NCBI GenBank assembly: GCA_002331335.1
Contig: DCZO01000029.1
Coordinates: 38,887 to 63,881, forward strand
Reading direction: 5' to 3'
DNA: 24,995 bases
From: Nitrospira sp. UBA2082
Lineage (GTDB): Bacteria > Nitrospirota > Nitrospiria > Nitrospirales > Nitrospiraceae
Under the pieces are notes generated by a model that made no database searches, was not told where the DNA came from, and saw nothing but the letters and a program-made list of their open reading frames with translations. Every line of letters begins with the position of its first letter. The stretch's first letter is position 1. Below are positions 6,397 to 13,848 of the stretch, in pieces. A program made the position numbers and the translations under genes.

Positions 6397-6576
6397 TCAC
6401 TTCGAATCCTGGTACGGATCGTCGAAGGTGGCCCCACACTCGAGACATCGAACCTTCCCGGTTCTCTTCTTGGCTCTCGTGAGGACTTCATCAATCGCCC
6501 GACTATGGGTGCACAGATTTGGTGAGGTGGTTCTGCGTGCAGGTGGAACCGTCACGGATTCCATCGTGGTTTCCAT
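6397..6576 (-). CDS. 59-residue zinc-binding protein, island A copy
   Basis: ATG 6576 follows a GGAGG site at proper distance and the frame ends with TGA at 6397. The product is exactly as long as the paralogue at 24009-24188 (59 residues) and shares its C-terminal two thirds: a CxH pair (C22, H24), IDEVLTRAKKRTGKVRCLECGATFDDPYQ with a CxxC pair (C44, C47). The CxH-CxxC set should bind one zinc ion. The N-terminal 20 residues differ between the copies and look disordered. The family is not one I can name. A tiny zinc-ribbon adaptor or regulator is the most that can be said. It lies 119 bp downstream of the winged-helix-like gene at 6696-6986. Confidence 0.7.
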   Translation of the reverse strand: METTMESVTVPPARRTTSPNLCTHSRAIDEVLTRAKKRTGKVRCLECGATFDDPYQDSK

Positions 6577-6695
6577 CGCATCCTCCGTCAGCCAAGGGGT
6601 TACCTCATCCGTCTCGGATCCATCATGCTCTTTTCCACAGGCCCTCCGTCCAGGTCATCCGTGAGCCCGCTCTCGCAGTACTCGCTGGGGCAGGA

Positions 6696-6986
6696 TTACG
6701 AAAGGCTCGGTCTGTGCGTCATGTTCTGCATCCCAGCCGGTGATGCGAGCGAGTACTCGCCTGCCGCAGGGTGAAGGGCCATGAGCCAGTACGTCTGGTT
6801 CGCATCCATCCTCAGAAACACCTGACCGGATCGGGTTAAGTAATCGATCGCCAAGAACACTTGATCCACCGTCAGGTATGGACAGAGCGCTTCCGCTGCG
6901 TCCAGTCGATACCAAGCCTCCTGTTGCCGTAATGCAGTCAAAACCCGATCAATATGGACCTGATCAATGGTGATCCCCATCGTCAT
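6696..6986 (-). CDS. Small winged-helix-like protein, island A
   Basis: A GGGAGG site precedes ATG 6986; the product has 96 residues. Its centre, AAEALCPYLTVDQVFLAIDYLTRSGQVFLRMDANQTYWL, follows the same pattern as the proteins at 23432-23644 and 24369-24611 (CPxLTxxQVxxAIxxLxRxxQVxLxxxxxxxYxV). This looks like helix-turn-helix followed by a beta wing, that is, a small winged-helix fold, but it is too short and divergent for a family name. The C-terminal 28 residues have no counterpart in the paralogues and may be read-through of a former 3' region. Probably a nucleic-acid-binding or protein-binding regulator. Confidence 0.65.
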   Translation of the reverse strand: MTMGITIDQVHIDRVLTALRQQEAWYRLDAAEALCPYLTVDQVFLAIDYLTRSGQVFLRMDANQTYWLMALHPAAGEYSLASPAGMQNMTHRPSLS

Positions 6987-7218
6987 ATGTCCTCCCTGTT
7001 GTCAGAGTCGGGGACGACCCTCGGTATTGGTCTCCCACGGTGATCTCGAGTTGATCCAGCCCTCACGCGACTGTTGCCAGCCCGCACTCTCATCACGTCC
7101 CATGAGCGTCCCTTCGGTGACTCAAGGGACCTGGTCACGGAAGCCACGGCCCTCGTCCCCTCACTCAGACCGAGACTTGTTCAGACTGTTTGTATAGCGA
7201 ATCGTGAGGAAAAACAGA

Positions 7219-7236
7219 CCTAGGAAATACCCCTGG
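7219..7236. promoter_or_regulatory. CTAGG-AAAT dyad, site 1
   Basis: CCTAGGAAATACCCCTGG is an imperfect inverted repeat resembling the perfect dyad at 24683-24697 and the site at 24324-24345. It lies about 230 bp upstream of the winged-helix gene of island A. It may be an operator for a dimeric regulator. Confidence 0.4.
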
Positions 7237-7831
7237 ATCGAGAGAGGGAAATCACCAGAAGTTGGACAGCCCATCGTCAATCAGGATTCTGCTTGCATGG
7301 GATTTCGCTGACCCGGTGATGCCAATCTCCTCACGGTCGTCTCCATCACCTCCGCTGTTATTCTGGATGCTAGCAGAGCGCGCCGATCGGCCTACTCACA
7401 GCGTCGTGACACTCGACAACTTGGAAAATGCCGATTGAAGTGATCTTTTTGAGACCTATTCGTTGGGGGTTCTCGATTGTTTTCTTTGATGATTTGATGA
7501 AGATATTGCGGCGAGGGGGTCGTATAGATATAACAAACCGGCCCGCTCTTGTGTGGAACCATGGGGGCCGTCGTCTGGCCAGAATCACCTTCGGCAATCC
7601 TTCAGACTGATTACCCTGCGCCTCAATCTTCGTTTAGGCTCGCATTAACGGCCGTGCCTAGTCGCATCGAGGACGGATAGCGCGTCCCTTGAGCATCCAG
7701 ACTCCGCTACCGAAACAGCGCACGCGTCCTTTGCACGCTGGCTGGACAACAGCGAGCCCCCAACCTGAGACTCCCAACCTCTTTAGGCTCAAGCCACCTC
7801 CTCCGTAACCTCAGTCCATTCAGAATCAACG

Positions 7832-7846
7832 GGGGCAAGATGCCCC
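7832..7846 (-). terminator. Hairpin terminator after malic enzyme
   Basis: Immediately after the malic enzyme stop the transcript can form GGGGCA-TCT-TGCCCC, a six-pair GC-rich stem with a three-base loop. The following sequence (CCGTTGATTCT) has only a weak T run, so termination may be partial or assisted. Confidence 0.5.
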
Positions 7847-7849
7847 GCA

Positions 7850-9184
7850 TCAGGCAGGTGGTGGCACAATGCCTCCTTCCTTCATCACGAGACGAACTGA
7901 TTCCCTGACCTGTCTGATTCGTTCGGCCGCTCCTTCCATCACCTGCACGTTTGTCCTACTCAGCTGAGCCAACCCCTGCTCTTGCGCCTTGAGGGCAGTG
8001 GCGGCGGCAATGCGCGGCACCACCTCCCATTCGTCCATGGTACAGATGATATTGTCCTCGCTGATGCCTCGTGCTTCGGCGCAGGTCGCCAATTCCATCG
8101 CGGCTGCGATCGCCATCTCGTCCGAGATGGTGCGGGCGCGCACATCCAACGTGCCTCGGAAGATGCCCGGAAACACCAGGGAGTTGTTGACTTGGTTGGG
8201 GAAATCGCTCCGGCCTGTCGCCACAATTCTGGCCCCCGCTTGTTTTGCCTCCCACGGCCAGATCTCCGGAACCGGATTGGCGCAGGCAAATACGATTGCG
8301 TTCCTGGCCATGGTCGTGATCCATTCCGGTTTGATAATTCCTCCTGCCGCGAAGGCGATACAGACGTCCGCGCCTCGTAGTGTCTCAGGAATCCCACCTC
8401 GGCGACTCTCCCCGTTCGTTTCGACGCAAACCTTCCATTGTTCGGCAAATTCAGGAATGTCCCGATAGTCGGTACGATGAGTTCCCAGAATCCCTCCCAG
8501 GTCGCACGCCACAATCGACGCCGGGGCTGCTCCCCTCGCCTTCAAGAATCGATAGGTGGGCACATTGGCCGCGCCCATGCCGATCATGGCGATACGGATC
8601 TTGTCGATCGGCTTGCCGACGATCTTCAGCGCATTGATCAGCGCCGCCAGCAGTACTGTGCCGGTTCCTTGTTGATCGTCGTGCCAGACAGGAATTGAGC
8701 AGACACGGCGCGCGTCTTCAAGGACGCGAAAACACTTCGGCATCGCGATGTCTTCAAGGTTGATGCCGCCGAACGACGGTTCCAGAAGTTTGACGGTTCG
8801 GACAATCTCCTGAGGGTCCTTCGTTCCCAAACAGATCGGTACAGCATCCACCCCACCCAGATACTTGAACAACAAGGCCTTGCCCTCCATGACCGGCAAG
8901 CCGGCCTCCGGCCCGATGTCGCCCAAACCCAACACTCTCGTCCCGTCGGATACGACCGCAATGCTGTTGGCCTTGTTCGTGAGGTCGTAAACGAGGCCGG
9001 ACGTTTTCTGAATATCGCGACAGGGAGCCGCAACCCCCGGTGTGTACCATAAGGCGAAGTCGTCGAGACTGCGGATGGGACATTTAGGGAACGTCTGAAT
9101 CTTCCCCTTGTAGAAAGCATGGAGTCTACGAGACTCCTCGGCCGGTTTCTGGGCCCTTGCGAGCAACTCTTCTTTAGTCGGCAT
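7850..9184 (-). CDS. NAD(P)-dependent malic enzyme (short form)
   Basis: From ATG 9184, preceded by AGAGGA, the product is 444 residues, the size of a bacterial malic enzyme without the phosphotransacetylase tail of MaeB. Recognisable elements are LDDFALWYTPGVAAPC with the catalytic Tyr, GKALLFKYLGGVDA with the catalytic Lys, INLEDIAMPKCF and WHDDQQGTGTV for metal and substrate, and the dinucleotide loop IGMGAAN. The enzyme oxidatively decarboxylates malate to pyruvate, yielding NAD(P)H in the cytoplasm. The C-terminal region (FPNQVNNSLVFPGIFRG, then DNIICTMDEWEVVPRIAAA) is typical. Cofactor choice is not decidable by eye. It is the last gene of the second DksA-headed strand run, 151 bp after the zinc-ribbon gene, and ends at a hairpin. 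Confidence 0.93.
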   Translation of the reverse strand: MPTKEELLARAQKPAEESRRLHAFYKGKIQTFPKCPIRSLDDFALWYTPGVAAPCRDIQKTSGLVYDLTNKANSIAVVSDGTRVLGLGDIGPEAGLPVMEGKALLFKYLGGVDAVPICLGTKDPQEIVRTVKLLEPSFGGINLEDIAMPKCFRVLEDARRVCSIPVWHDDQQGTGTVLLAALINALKIVGKPIDKIRIAMIGMGAANVPTYRFLKARGAAPASIVACDLGGILGTHRTDYRDIPEFAEQWKVCVETNGESRRGGIPETLRGADVCIAFAAGGIIKPEWITTMARNAIVFACANPVPEIWPWEAKQAGARIVATGRSDFPNQVNNSLVFPGIFRGTLDVRARTISDEMAIAAAMELATCAEARGISEDNIICTMDEWEVVPRIAAATALKAQEQGLAQLSRTNVQVMEGAAERIRQVRESVRLVMKEGGIVPPPA

Positions 9185-9335
9185 CGGAGTCCTCTCAATC
9201 AATGGGGGCGATCGAATCGACCGCCACACCCCTCATCTCATCCGTTCCGATGATTAGACGTGACTGCGTGCGGAGACCGGCGTTCGGTTTGAATTGGATG
9301 GAGGCAGTGACGCCTCCGATTCCAAGAAGGAAGGT

Positions 9336-9590
9336 TTAGTTCAGGCGGCGCTTGCCGTGACCGACGAACAGTTTCTCGGCTTCTTCGCGCGCAACATCCG
9401 TCAGCCCTTGTGTCTGGCGATGGGCGAGAATCACCGGATCGACTCGCTCGCCGCAACTGACACAGTGCCAATCGAACGAACCAATCTCGAACACTTTCTC
9501 CTGAATCATAAGCCCGCCGCAGCGATGGCAGCAATCGGCTTGTCGCTGCTGTTGGGCGACGAATGATTTTGAGACGTTGACCACAGGCAT
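9336..9590 (-). CDS. Small zinc-ribbon protein, 84 residues
   Basis: A strong AAGGAGGAG site precedes ATG 9590. The protein has one zinc ribbon made of C21HRC24 and C43VSC46 separated by 18 residues (GGLMIQEKVFEIGSFDWH between them), then a helical, charged tail (ILAHRQTQGLTDVAREEAEKLF). Such isolated ribbons are usually nucleic-acid or protein adaptors; I cannot assign a function. It stands between PolX (102 bp upstream) and malic enzyme on the same strand. Confidence 0.75.
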   Translation of the reverse strand: MPVVNVSKSFVAQQQRQADCCHRCGGLMIQEKVFEIGSFDWHCVSCGERVDPVILAHRQTQGLTDVAREEAEKLFVGHGKRRLN

Positions 9591-9692
9591 ACAGCTCCTC
9601 CTTACTGAATTGTGAGATGCCCCTTATGAGCCACAATCTCAGAAAAGGATTCATGCCGATATTCCTTGGCCTCAAACCAATGGCGTGCCTAC

Positions 9693-11420
9693 TTACCGCA
9701 TCGTGCGTTTGAGCAGGGGGCGTAAGGCCTGCAAGCCTCTGGTATTCAGAACGTCCTTCTTCTCTAGCCATCCCCGGCGCGCTTGCCCGACCCCATAGCG
9801 AAGATTTTCAAGATCGAGGACGCTGTGGGCATCGGAATTGATGCAGAGCATCACGCCCTCCTCTTTCGCCATCCGGCAATCGGTATCATTTAAATCAAGC
9901 CGGACCGGATGTGCATTCACCTCCAGAAAACTGCCCCGCTCTCGGGCATGGCGGATGACACGAGCCATATCCACATCGTAGGGCGCTCGTTCATCGATGA
10001 GTCGGCCGCTGGGGTGGGCCAGGATCGTGAAATAGGGATGGTCCATCGCACGCAGGATCCGTTCCGTCTGCTTCTGCCTGGAGAGTCGGAAATGGCTATG
10101 GACCGCCCCGACGACGAGATCGAGGCGGCACAGGTTTTCATCCGGAAGATCCAGGCTGCCATCTTGCAGAATGTCGACCTCGATCCCCTTCAATAAGGTA
10201 ATGCCGCTAAGCGTCCCATTCAGCCGATCGATCTCTTCGAGCTGTTCGAACAGCCGCTTCGGGTCGAGGCCTTTGGCCATCGTCAGACGCCTCGAATGGT
10301 CGGTGATCGCCAGATACTCAAGGCCACGCGCCTTGGCCGCTTCCGCCATTTCTCTTATAGAGTTCCGGCCATCGGTGGCTGTGGTGTGGGCGTGCAGATC
10401 GCCTTTGAGATCGGCAATCTCCACGAGCACCGGCAGGCGCCTAGCCCGCGCCGCGTCAAGCTCTCCGCGATTCTCCCGTAGTTCCGGCGAAATCCAGGGC
10501 AGCCCGACTGCGGCATAGACCGATTCTTCGGTGGCTCCGGCCACCGATCGATCGCCCCTGAACAGGCCGTATTCATTGAGCTTGAGCCCCCGCTGCTGGG
10601 CCAATTGACGAAGCGCCACACTGTGCGCCTTGCTGCCGGTGAAATACTGGAGGGCCGCGCCATAGCTGTCTTCGGGAACGACTCGCACGTCCACTTGCAG
10701 CTTGCAGGCAAGTCGGACGCTCGCTTTGGTGGTCCCATGTGCCAGAATCTCTTCGACTTCCGGATACGACAGGAATCGATCCATTACAGGGCTGCCAGAG
10801 GTAGCGGTGATGAGGATATCGAGATCCCCGATCGTCTCCCTGGCCCGTCGATAGCTTCCCGCCACCACAACCTGTTTCACACCGGGAGATCCCTTCAGGT
10901 AGGCGACCAAGGCTTCTGCGTACTGAGTGGCGACCGCGAGTTGGAAACGCTTCTCCTCCCCAGCTCGCTTTTTCAGCTGATCCAGAATGAATCGTTCAGT
11001 TTTTTCTCCAAACCCCTGGATCGATCTCACCCGCCCGTCCTGCGCGGCCTTCTGCAGTTGGTCGAGCGTCCGGATGCCGAGATCGCGATAGAGCGTTTTG
11101 ACACGCTTTGGGCCGATACCAGGAATGCGGAGCAATTCCGTGAGAGTCTTCGGAACTTTCTTACGATGCTCTTCGAGTGCGGTGGCTGTCCCAGTCTCGA
11201 CGATCTCTTTGATCTTTCCCGCGAGGTCTTCGCCGATACCGGGCAGTTCTGTCAGATCCTCTCCCTCGTCGAGCATCGCGCCGACCTCACGGGGGAGACC
11301 ACGGAGTGTGCGAGCCGCATTGCGATAGGCACGGATGCGGAATGGGTTGGATCCTTCGATCTCGAGAAGGTCTGCGATCTCTTCAAAGACCGCTACGACA
11401 TCGGCATTATGGACCGGCAT
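9693..11420 (-). CDS. polX: Family X DNA polymerase with PHP domain (PolX)
   Basis: The 575-residue product has the complete bacterial PolX architecture. Residues 1-80 form the 8-kDa-like helix-hairpin-helix region (ELPGIGEDLAGKI), 95-145 a second HhH pair (RIPGIGPKRVKTLYRDLG), and 185-310 the nucleotidyltransferase palm with GSYRRARETIGDLDILI (catalytic D199, D201) and D244 in VDVRVV. Residues 338-575 are the PHP phosphoesterase domain: DLHAHTTATDG (H343, H345, D350), TDHSR (H375), E414, HSH (441-443), AHPSGR (H469), NAHP (H504) and NSDAH (D530, H532). Known relatives fill short gaps and have Mn-dependent 3'-5' exonuclease and AP endonuclease activity in base-excision or end repair. All catalytic residues are present. 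The ribosome binding site is weak (AAAGG). Confidence 0.95.
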   Translation of the reverse strand: MPVHNADVVAVFEEIADLLEIEGSNPFRIRAYRNAARTLRGLPREVGAMLDEGEDLTELPGIGEDLAGKIKEIVETGTATALEEHRKKVPKTLTELLRIPGIGPKRVKTLYRDLGIRTLDQLQKAAQDGRVRSIQGFGEKTERFILDQLKKRAGEEKRFQLAVATQYAEALVAYLKGSPGVKQVVVAGSYRRARETIGDLDILITATSGSPVMDRFLSYPEVEEILAHGTTKASVRLACKLQVDVRVVPEDSYGAALQYFTGSKAHSVALRQLAQQRGLKLNEYGLFRGDRSVAGATEESVYAAVGLPWISPELRENRGELDAARARRLPVLVEIADLKGDLHAHTTATDGRNSIREMAEAAKARGLEYLAITDHSRRLTMAKGLDPKRLFEQLEEIDRLNGTLSGITLLKGIEVDILQDGSLDLPDENLCRLDLVVGAVHSHFRLSRQKQTERILRAMDHPYFTILAHPSGRLIDERAPYDVDMARVIRHARERGSFLEVNAHPVRLDLNDTDCRMAKEEGVMLCINSDAHSVLDLENLRYGVGQARRGWLEKKDVLNTRGLQALRPLLKRTMR

Positions 11421-11474
11421 GTTGCACCACGCCTTTCGCCTGATGACCGACAGGAGGTGGTCGTCACAGGGCTC

Positions 11475-11660
11475 TCAACCTCCACTGCGTGAAGACCGTT
11501 TCTTGATCGGCCGGACTCTCATTCGCGTGGCCTGTTCCCGCTCCTTCTCCAGTCGCAGATTCTTGAATCGCTTCGCTTGGATCTTCGGCAGATTCTTAAA
11601 CGACGGTCGCCGACCAAGAACGCATGCGGCACCTCTTCGCCGCGGTAGTCTGGCCGGCAC
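11475..11660 (-). CDS. Possible small basic protein
   Basis: A 61-codon frame starting with GTG encodes a very Lys/Arg-rich product (LPKIQAKRFKNLRLEKEREQATRMRVRPIKKRSSR). It sits in the 265-bp gap between the SagB-type gene and PolX on the same strand. There is no clear ribosome binding site and I recognise no family. It could be a basic nucleic-acid-binding peptide or a chance frame. Confidence 0.25.
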   Translation of the reverse strand: MPARLPRRRGAACVLGRRPSFKNLPKIQAKRFKNLRLEKEREQATRMRVRPIKKRSSRSGG

Positions 11661-11685
11661 TCTACTCGCACCGGTACCGGCCCGA

Positions 11686-12318
11686 TCATCGAACCCTTCC
11701 GACCGGCATGAGATAGAGCGGCGTCTCTCGTCCAGTGAGATTCAGCACCCCCTTCACACTCCTATCATCGAATGCGCCGAGTACGACCGTGCCGAGCTGC
11801 AACGACACGGCTTGCAGGTAGACGTTCTGAGCCGCATGGCCTGCCTCCATGTGGACATACCTGAGCCCTCGGTCGCCGTACTTTCCGGTCACCCGCTCAT
11901 AGACGGCGCACAAAGCCAGGATCGCGGGTGCCTCCGTGATGGAAGGCTGGTCATAGGCGGCACGACCGAGTGCCTGGCGTTTATCCCAGTCGGCGATCCG
12001 ACGAAGCGCATGCCCACTGGGGATGTAGTGATAGAGGCCGGAGGGGAGTTCCTGGACATTCCCTGCAACTACGTACACCTCCAAGGAGTACAGAGCCCCT
12101 GCGGAAGGCGCGGTCCGGAACCCACTGCGATCAGTGATACCTTGCGCAGCCCAGAGGAGTTGGCCGAGATCATCGAGGGCCAGCGGCACGTCTCGGAACT
12201 CCCTGACGGACCTCCGTTTCAGCAACGCCTGTTCAACCGAGGTCGAGCCCGCATAGCGGAGTTTCGGCAGCGTGATCTGTTCATCCTGCAGGCCGACCTT
12301 CACAGAGTGGAATGCCAT
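11686..12318 (-). CDS. SagB-type nitroreductase-fold oxidoreductase
   Basis: The 210-residue protein carries the FMN-binding nitroreductase fold of the SagB/ThcOx group: RRSVREFRDVPL near residue 36, TAPSAGALYSLEVYVVAG near 70, GLYHYIPSGHALR near 93, and RYVHMEAGHAAQNVYLQAVSLQLG near 155, ending ETPLYLMPVGRV. In peptide-modifying clusters, SagB enzymes oxidise azolines to azoles, but many stand-alone members of unknown substrate exist. No YcaO cyclodehydratase or precursor peptide is visible here, so a RiPP role is not supported. The ATG at 12318 is 12 bp after the stop of DksA-like copy 2; the only good AGGAG lies within the end of that gene, so translation is probably coupled. Confidence 0.82.
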   Translation of the reverse strand: MAFHSVKVGLQDEQITLPKLRYAGSTSVEQALLKRRSVREFRDVPLALDDLGQLLWAAQGITDRSGFRTAPSAGALYSLEVYVVAGNVQELPSGLYHYIPSGHALRRIADWDKRQALGRAAYDQPSITEAPAILALCAVYERVTGKYGDRGLRYVHMEAGHAAQNVYLQAVSLQLGTVVLGAFDDRSVKGVLNLTGRETPLYLMPVGRVR

Positions 12319-12330
12319 GATCGGCTCTCG

Positions 12331-12678
12331 TTATCTCCTCGGTGCCTCAATCGCCTCGCCACAGGCCAAGCAGCTCGTCGCTGTAGGCAGGGCCTGCAGT
12401 CTGGCCACCGGGATGTCTTTGCCGCAGCCCTGGCAACGTCCGTACGAGCCGCTTTCGATTCTTGTCAGAGCGAGGTCGATGGCTTCAATCTCCCGCTTCT
12501 CCCGTTCATCCAGCCGATCGAGCAACCGGACCATCGTTTCTGTCTGTCCTCGCTCCATCGCTTCGCGCTCCACATCCGTCTCGAGCCACAGCAGATCCTC
12601 TTCAGTCTGTGCGGCCTGACGAAACAGGTCGCGGCGTTGCGCCAGCAGCTTGGCGCGAAAGTCCTCTACAGGCAGCAT
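12331..12678 (-). CDS. DksA/TraR-family zinc-finger protein, copy 2
   Basis: ATG 12678 follows a GAGGAAGG site and gives 115 residues, the same length as copy 1 at 3865-4212. The coiled coil (residues 5-76) and the zinc finger with C82, C85, C103 and C106 are identical to copy 1; the differences are residue 41 (Met) and the C-terminal tail (GEAIEAPRR instead of GEVREALKR). The protein probably acts at the RNA polymerase secondary channel. It leads a minus-strand run with the SagB-type gene directly after it. Two nearly identical paralogues under nearly identical leaders but heading different operons suggests recent duplication or gene conversion. Confidence 0.9.
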   Translation of the reverse strand: MLPVEDFRAKLLAQRRDLFRQAAQTEEDLLWLETDVEREAMERGQTETMVRLLDRLDEREKREIEAIDLALTRIESGSYGRCQGCGKDIPVARLQALPTATSCLACGEAIEAPRR

Positions 12679-12914
12679 GGTCCCCTTCCTCCTCTTCTTT
12701 CTGCTCAAGGCCCGATGGCGTCCATCGTGCTTTGTCGCCACAACAAGCCAAAGCATTCACAATGCCAAGATGCCGAGGGGTCGACGAGACCGAATAGCGG
12801 CGCAATGACAGGAGGTTGAGGATTCGGATCAACGCAGACAGGTAGGGGGGAACAGATCGCTGGGGTATTTCAGGCCATGAGGGCCCTCGCCATTGTCGCC
12901 AATTGCCTCAGGAA
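12356..12914. repeat. Direct repeat R1, copy 2 (DksA gene plus leader)
   Basis: Second copy of the segment at 3890-4455, same orientation. Divergence is concentrated in the 30 bp between the sigma-54-like element and the conserved pre-ATG region and in parts of the distal leader. Confidence 0.85.
12752..12767 (-). promoter_or_regulatory. Candidate sigma-54 (-24/-12) promoter, copy 2
   Basis: Identical 16-mer to 4292-4307 (TGGCATTGTGAATGCT on the minus strand), about 75 bp before the ATG of DksA-like copy 2. GG and GC dinucleotides are at sigma-54 spacing. Confidence 0.45.
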
Positions 12915-12964
12915 CATAACGAGGAGTAATCTGGAATCGATGCGAAGTGCGGCAATCTGTTGCA

Positions 12965-12980
12965 GGCAAGTCTACTGCAA
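12965..12980. repeat. 16-bp repeat, copy 2
   Basis: Identical to 391-406. Here it is part of a small inverted repeat, TTGCAG (12960-12965) and CTGCAA (12975-12980), 80-100 bp beyond the cytochrome c stop. Confidence 0.5.
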
Positions 12981-13062
12981 CGTCCTAAGTTTATCCATCA
13001 TGCACGCTGGCCGCTACGAGGGAAGATTTTAGGTTCCTACTCGGGAGAGTCCAACCGGTCGC

Positions 13063-13434
13063 TCATCGCGCCAACGACCGGATGTAGAGCAGCACATTCC
13101 GCTTGTCCTGCTCCGATAACGTCCACTTCCACGCTCCCATGGGCGATCCCGGCTCCCCGTCGTGAATAATGTTCCCCAACTCGGCATTCGACTTCCTCTG
13201 GACGGCGGGAGTTGTGAGGTCCGGCGGGGGAGGGGACACTTGGTTATACGCCTTACCTTTTCCCTGCTCCCCATGGCAGAACCGGCAAAACTCTTCATAG
13301 AGACGCTTGCCGTCCTGTAACTCGTAATGGTCGCGCAATGCCTGCGCGTCATCCGCCTGGCCCGCAGTCGTCGGTGCCGCCGACAAACTTGCCAGGGCCA
13401 CCGAGAGCGCGAGGACCGTGGATCGTGTGAACAT
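13063..13434 (-). CDS. Periplasmic mono-haem cytochrome c
   Basis: GGAGGA precedes ATG 13434. The 123-residue product starts with a signal peptide (hydrophobic residues 6-20, cleavage likely around A24), then a single-haem class I cytochrome c domain: KRLYEEFCRFCHGEQGKGK with C50xxC53H54 as haem site and M99 in GSPMGAWKW as the likely sixth ligand, ending NVLLYIRSLAR. Proteins of this type carry electrons in the periplasm. The gene is 28 bp after the small membrane protein gene, which may be its partner, and ends the long minus-strand run that starts near 18.06 kb. A degraded copy lies at 5178-5480. Confidence 0.9.
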   Translation of the reverse strand: MFTRSTVLALSVALASLSAAPTTAGQADDAQALRDHYELQDGKRLYEEFCRFCHGEQGKGKAYNQVSPPPPDLTTPAVQRKSNAELGNIIHDGEPGSPMGAWKWTLSEQDKRNVLLYIRSLAR

Positions 13435-13462
13435 GGTGCTCCTCCATTTAATTGAAGAACTA

Positions 13463-13834
13463 TCAAGCCGGCCGGCGCTGGAATCGCTGGTGAATCCACC
13501 CGAAGGCATAGATCATCACATTCCCGATTGTAAACCAATGAAGCCCGCCGAAGAGGGCCGTCAGAATGAACGCCCGCAGGTTGACACCTTGATGACCGTA
13601 ATACCACAAGTCGGTCCACCGGTCGGTCAGGCCGGAGAGAAGCCCAATCTTTCCTTCGATCTCGAACGCCAAGGGAACCGTCGGCGCGTCGACGACGAAG
13701 AAGAGGAAATAGGCAAAGACCGCCTGACTCTCGGCATTGACGTGGCAGTAGAGAAAGACCAGGAACGATGCACATGAATGAATCACGAGCAGGGTTGTGC
13801 TGAGGACCAGCCGGTCTCTTGCGGGCTGATTCAT
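13463..13834 (-). CDS. Small integral membrane protein
   Basis: The 123-residue product has three hydrophobic segments, about residues 10-30, 36-57 and 88-113, with a loop (about 58-87) rich in W and Y (TDRWTDLWYYGHQGVN). I recognise no family. It contains several histidines (H19, H31, H81, H99) but no obvious bis-His haem pattern that I can defend. Its place, 14 bp after RtcB and 28 bp before cytochrome c, suggests that it functions with the cytochrome, for example as membrane partner; that is inference from position. Confidence 0.6.
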   Translation of the reverse strand: MNQPARDRLVLSTTLLVIHSCASFLVFLYCHVNAESQAVFAYFLFFVVDAPTVPLAFEIEGKIGLLSGLTDRWTDLWYYGHQGVNLRAFILTALFGGLHWFTIGNVMIYAFGWIHQRFQRRPA

Positions 13835-13848
13835 ATATCCTCGCCACG

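Larger units (their letters stand above)
5973..6986. repeat. Island A, collinear with island B (23162-24611)
   Basis: Three successive minus-strand elements here (DUF2934/winged-helix chimera, 59-residue zinc protein, winged-helix protein) match the order in 23162-24611. Intergenic pieces also align, for example the sequence after the first gene start (CATGGAGAG..CCGTTGTGCA) and a stretch near 6253-6295 that resembles 23817-23850. The copy is shorter because of the deletion that made the chimera. Confidence 0.7.
6987..7849. other. Long intergenic region
   Basis: About 860 bp without a convincing gene. It holds the CTAGG-AAAT dyad at 7219-7236 and the malic enzyme terminator at 7832-7846. Around 7430-7540 the sequence is richer in A/T than its surroundings. 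A plus-strand frame at 7428-7610 and a minus-strand frame at 7370-7597 overlap there, neither with a ribosome binding site or recognisable product. A promoter for the island A genes is expected near its left end. Confidence 0.5.
12679..13062. other. Leader of DksA-like copy 2 and 3' flank of cytochrome c
   Basis: About 380 bp without a gene. The left 235 bp are the duplicated leader with the ribosome binding site and sigma-54-like element. The right part holds the second 16-bp repeat. No small gene corresponding to those at 4640-5114 beside copy 1 is present. Confidence 0.5.

Noticed and set aside
7428..7610. Plus-strand 60-codon frame and overlapping minus-strand frame (7370-7597) in the A/T-richer stretch
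   Set aside because: No ribosome binding site, no motif, and both strands open over the same bases; probably chance.
9238..9771. Minus-strand 177-codon frame over the zinc-ribbon gene
   Set aside because: Conflicts with the zinc-ribbon frame, which has a strong ribosome binding site and CxxC pairs; this frame spans the end of PolX and has no motif.
11686..12318. RiPP biosynthesis cluster around the SagB-type gene
   Set aside because: No YcaO, precursor peptide or transporter could be found nearby.
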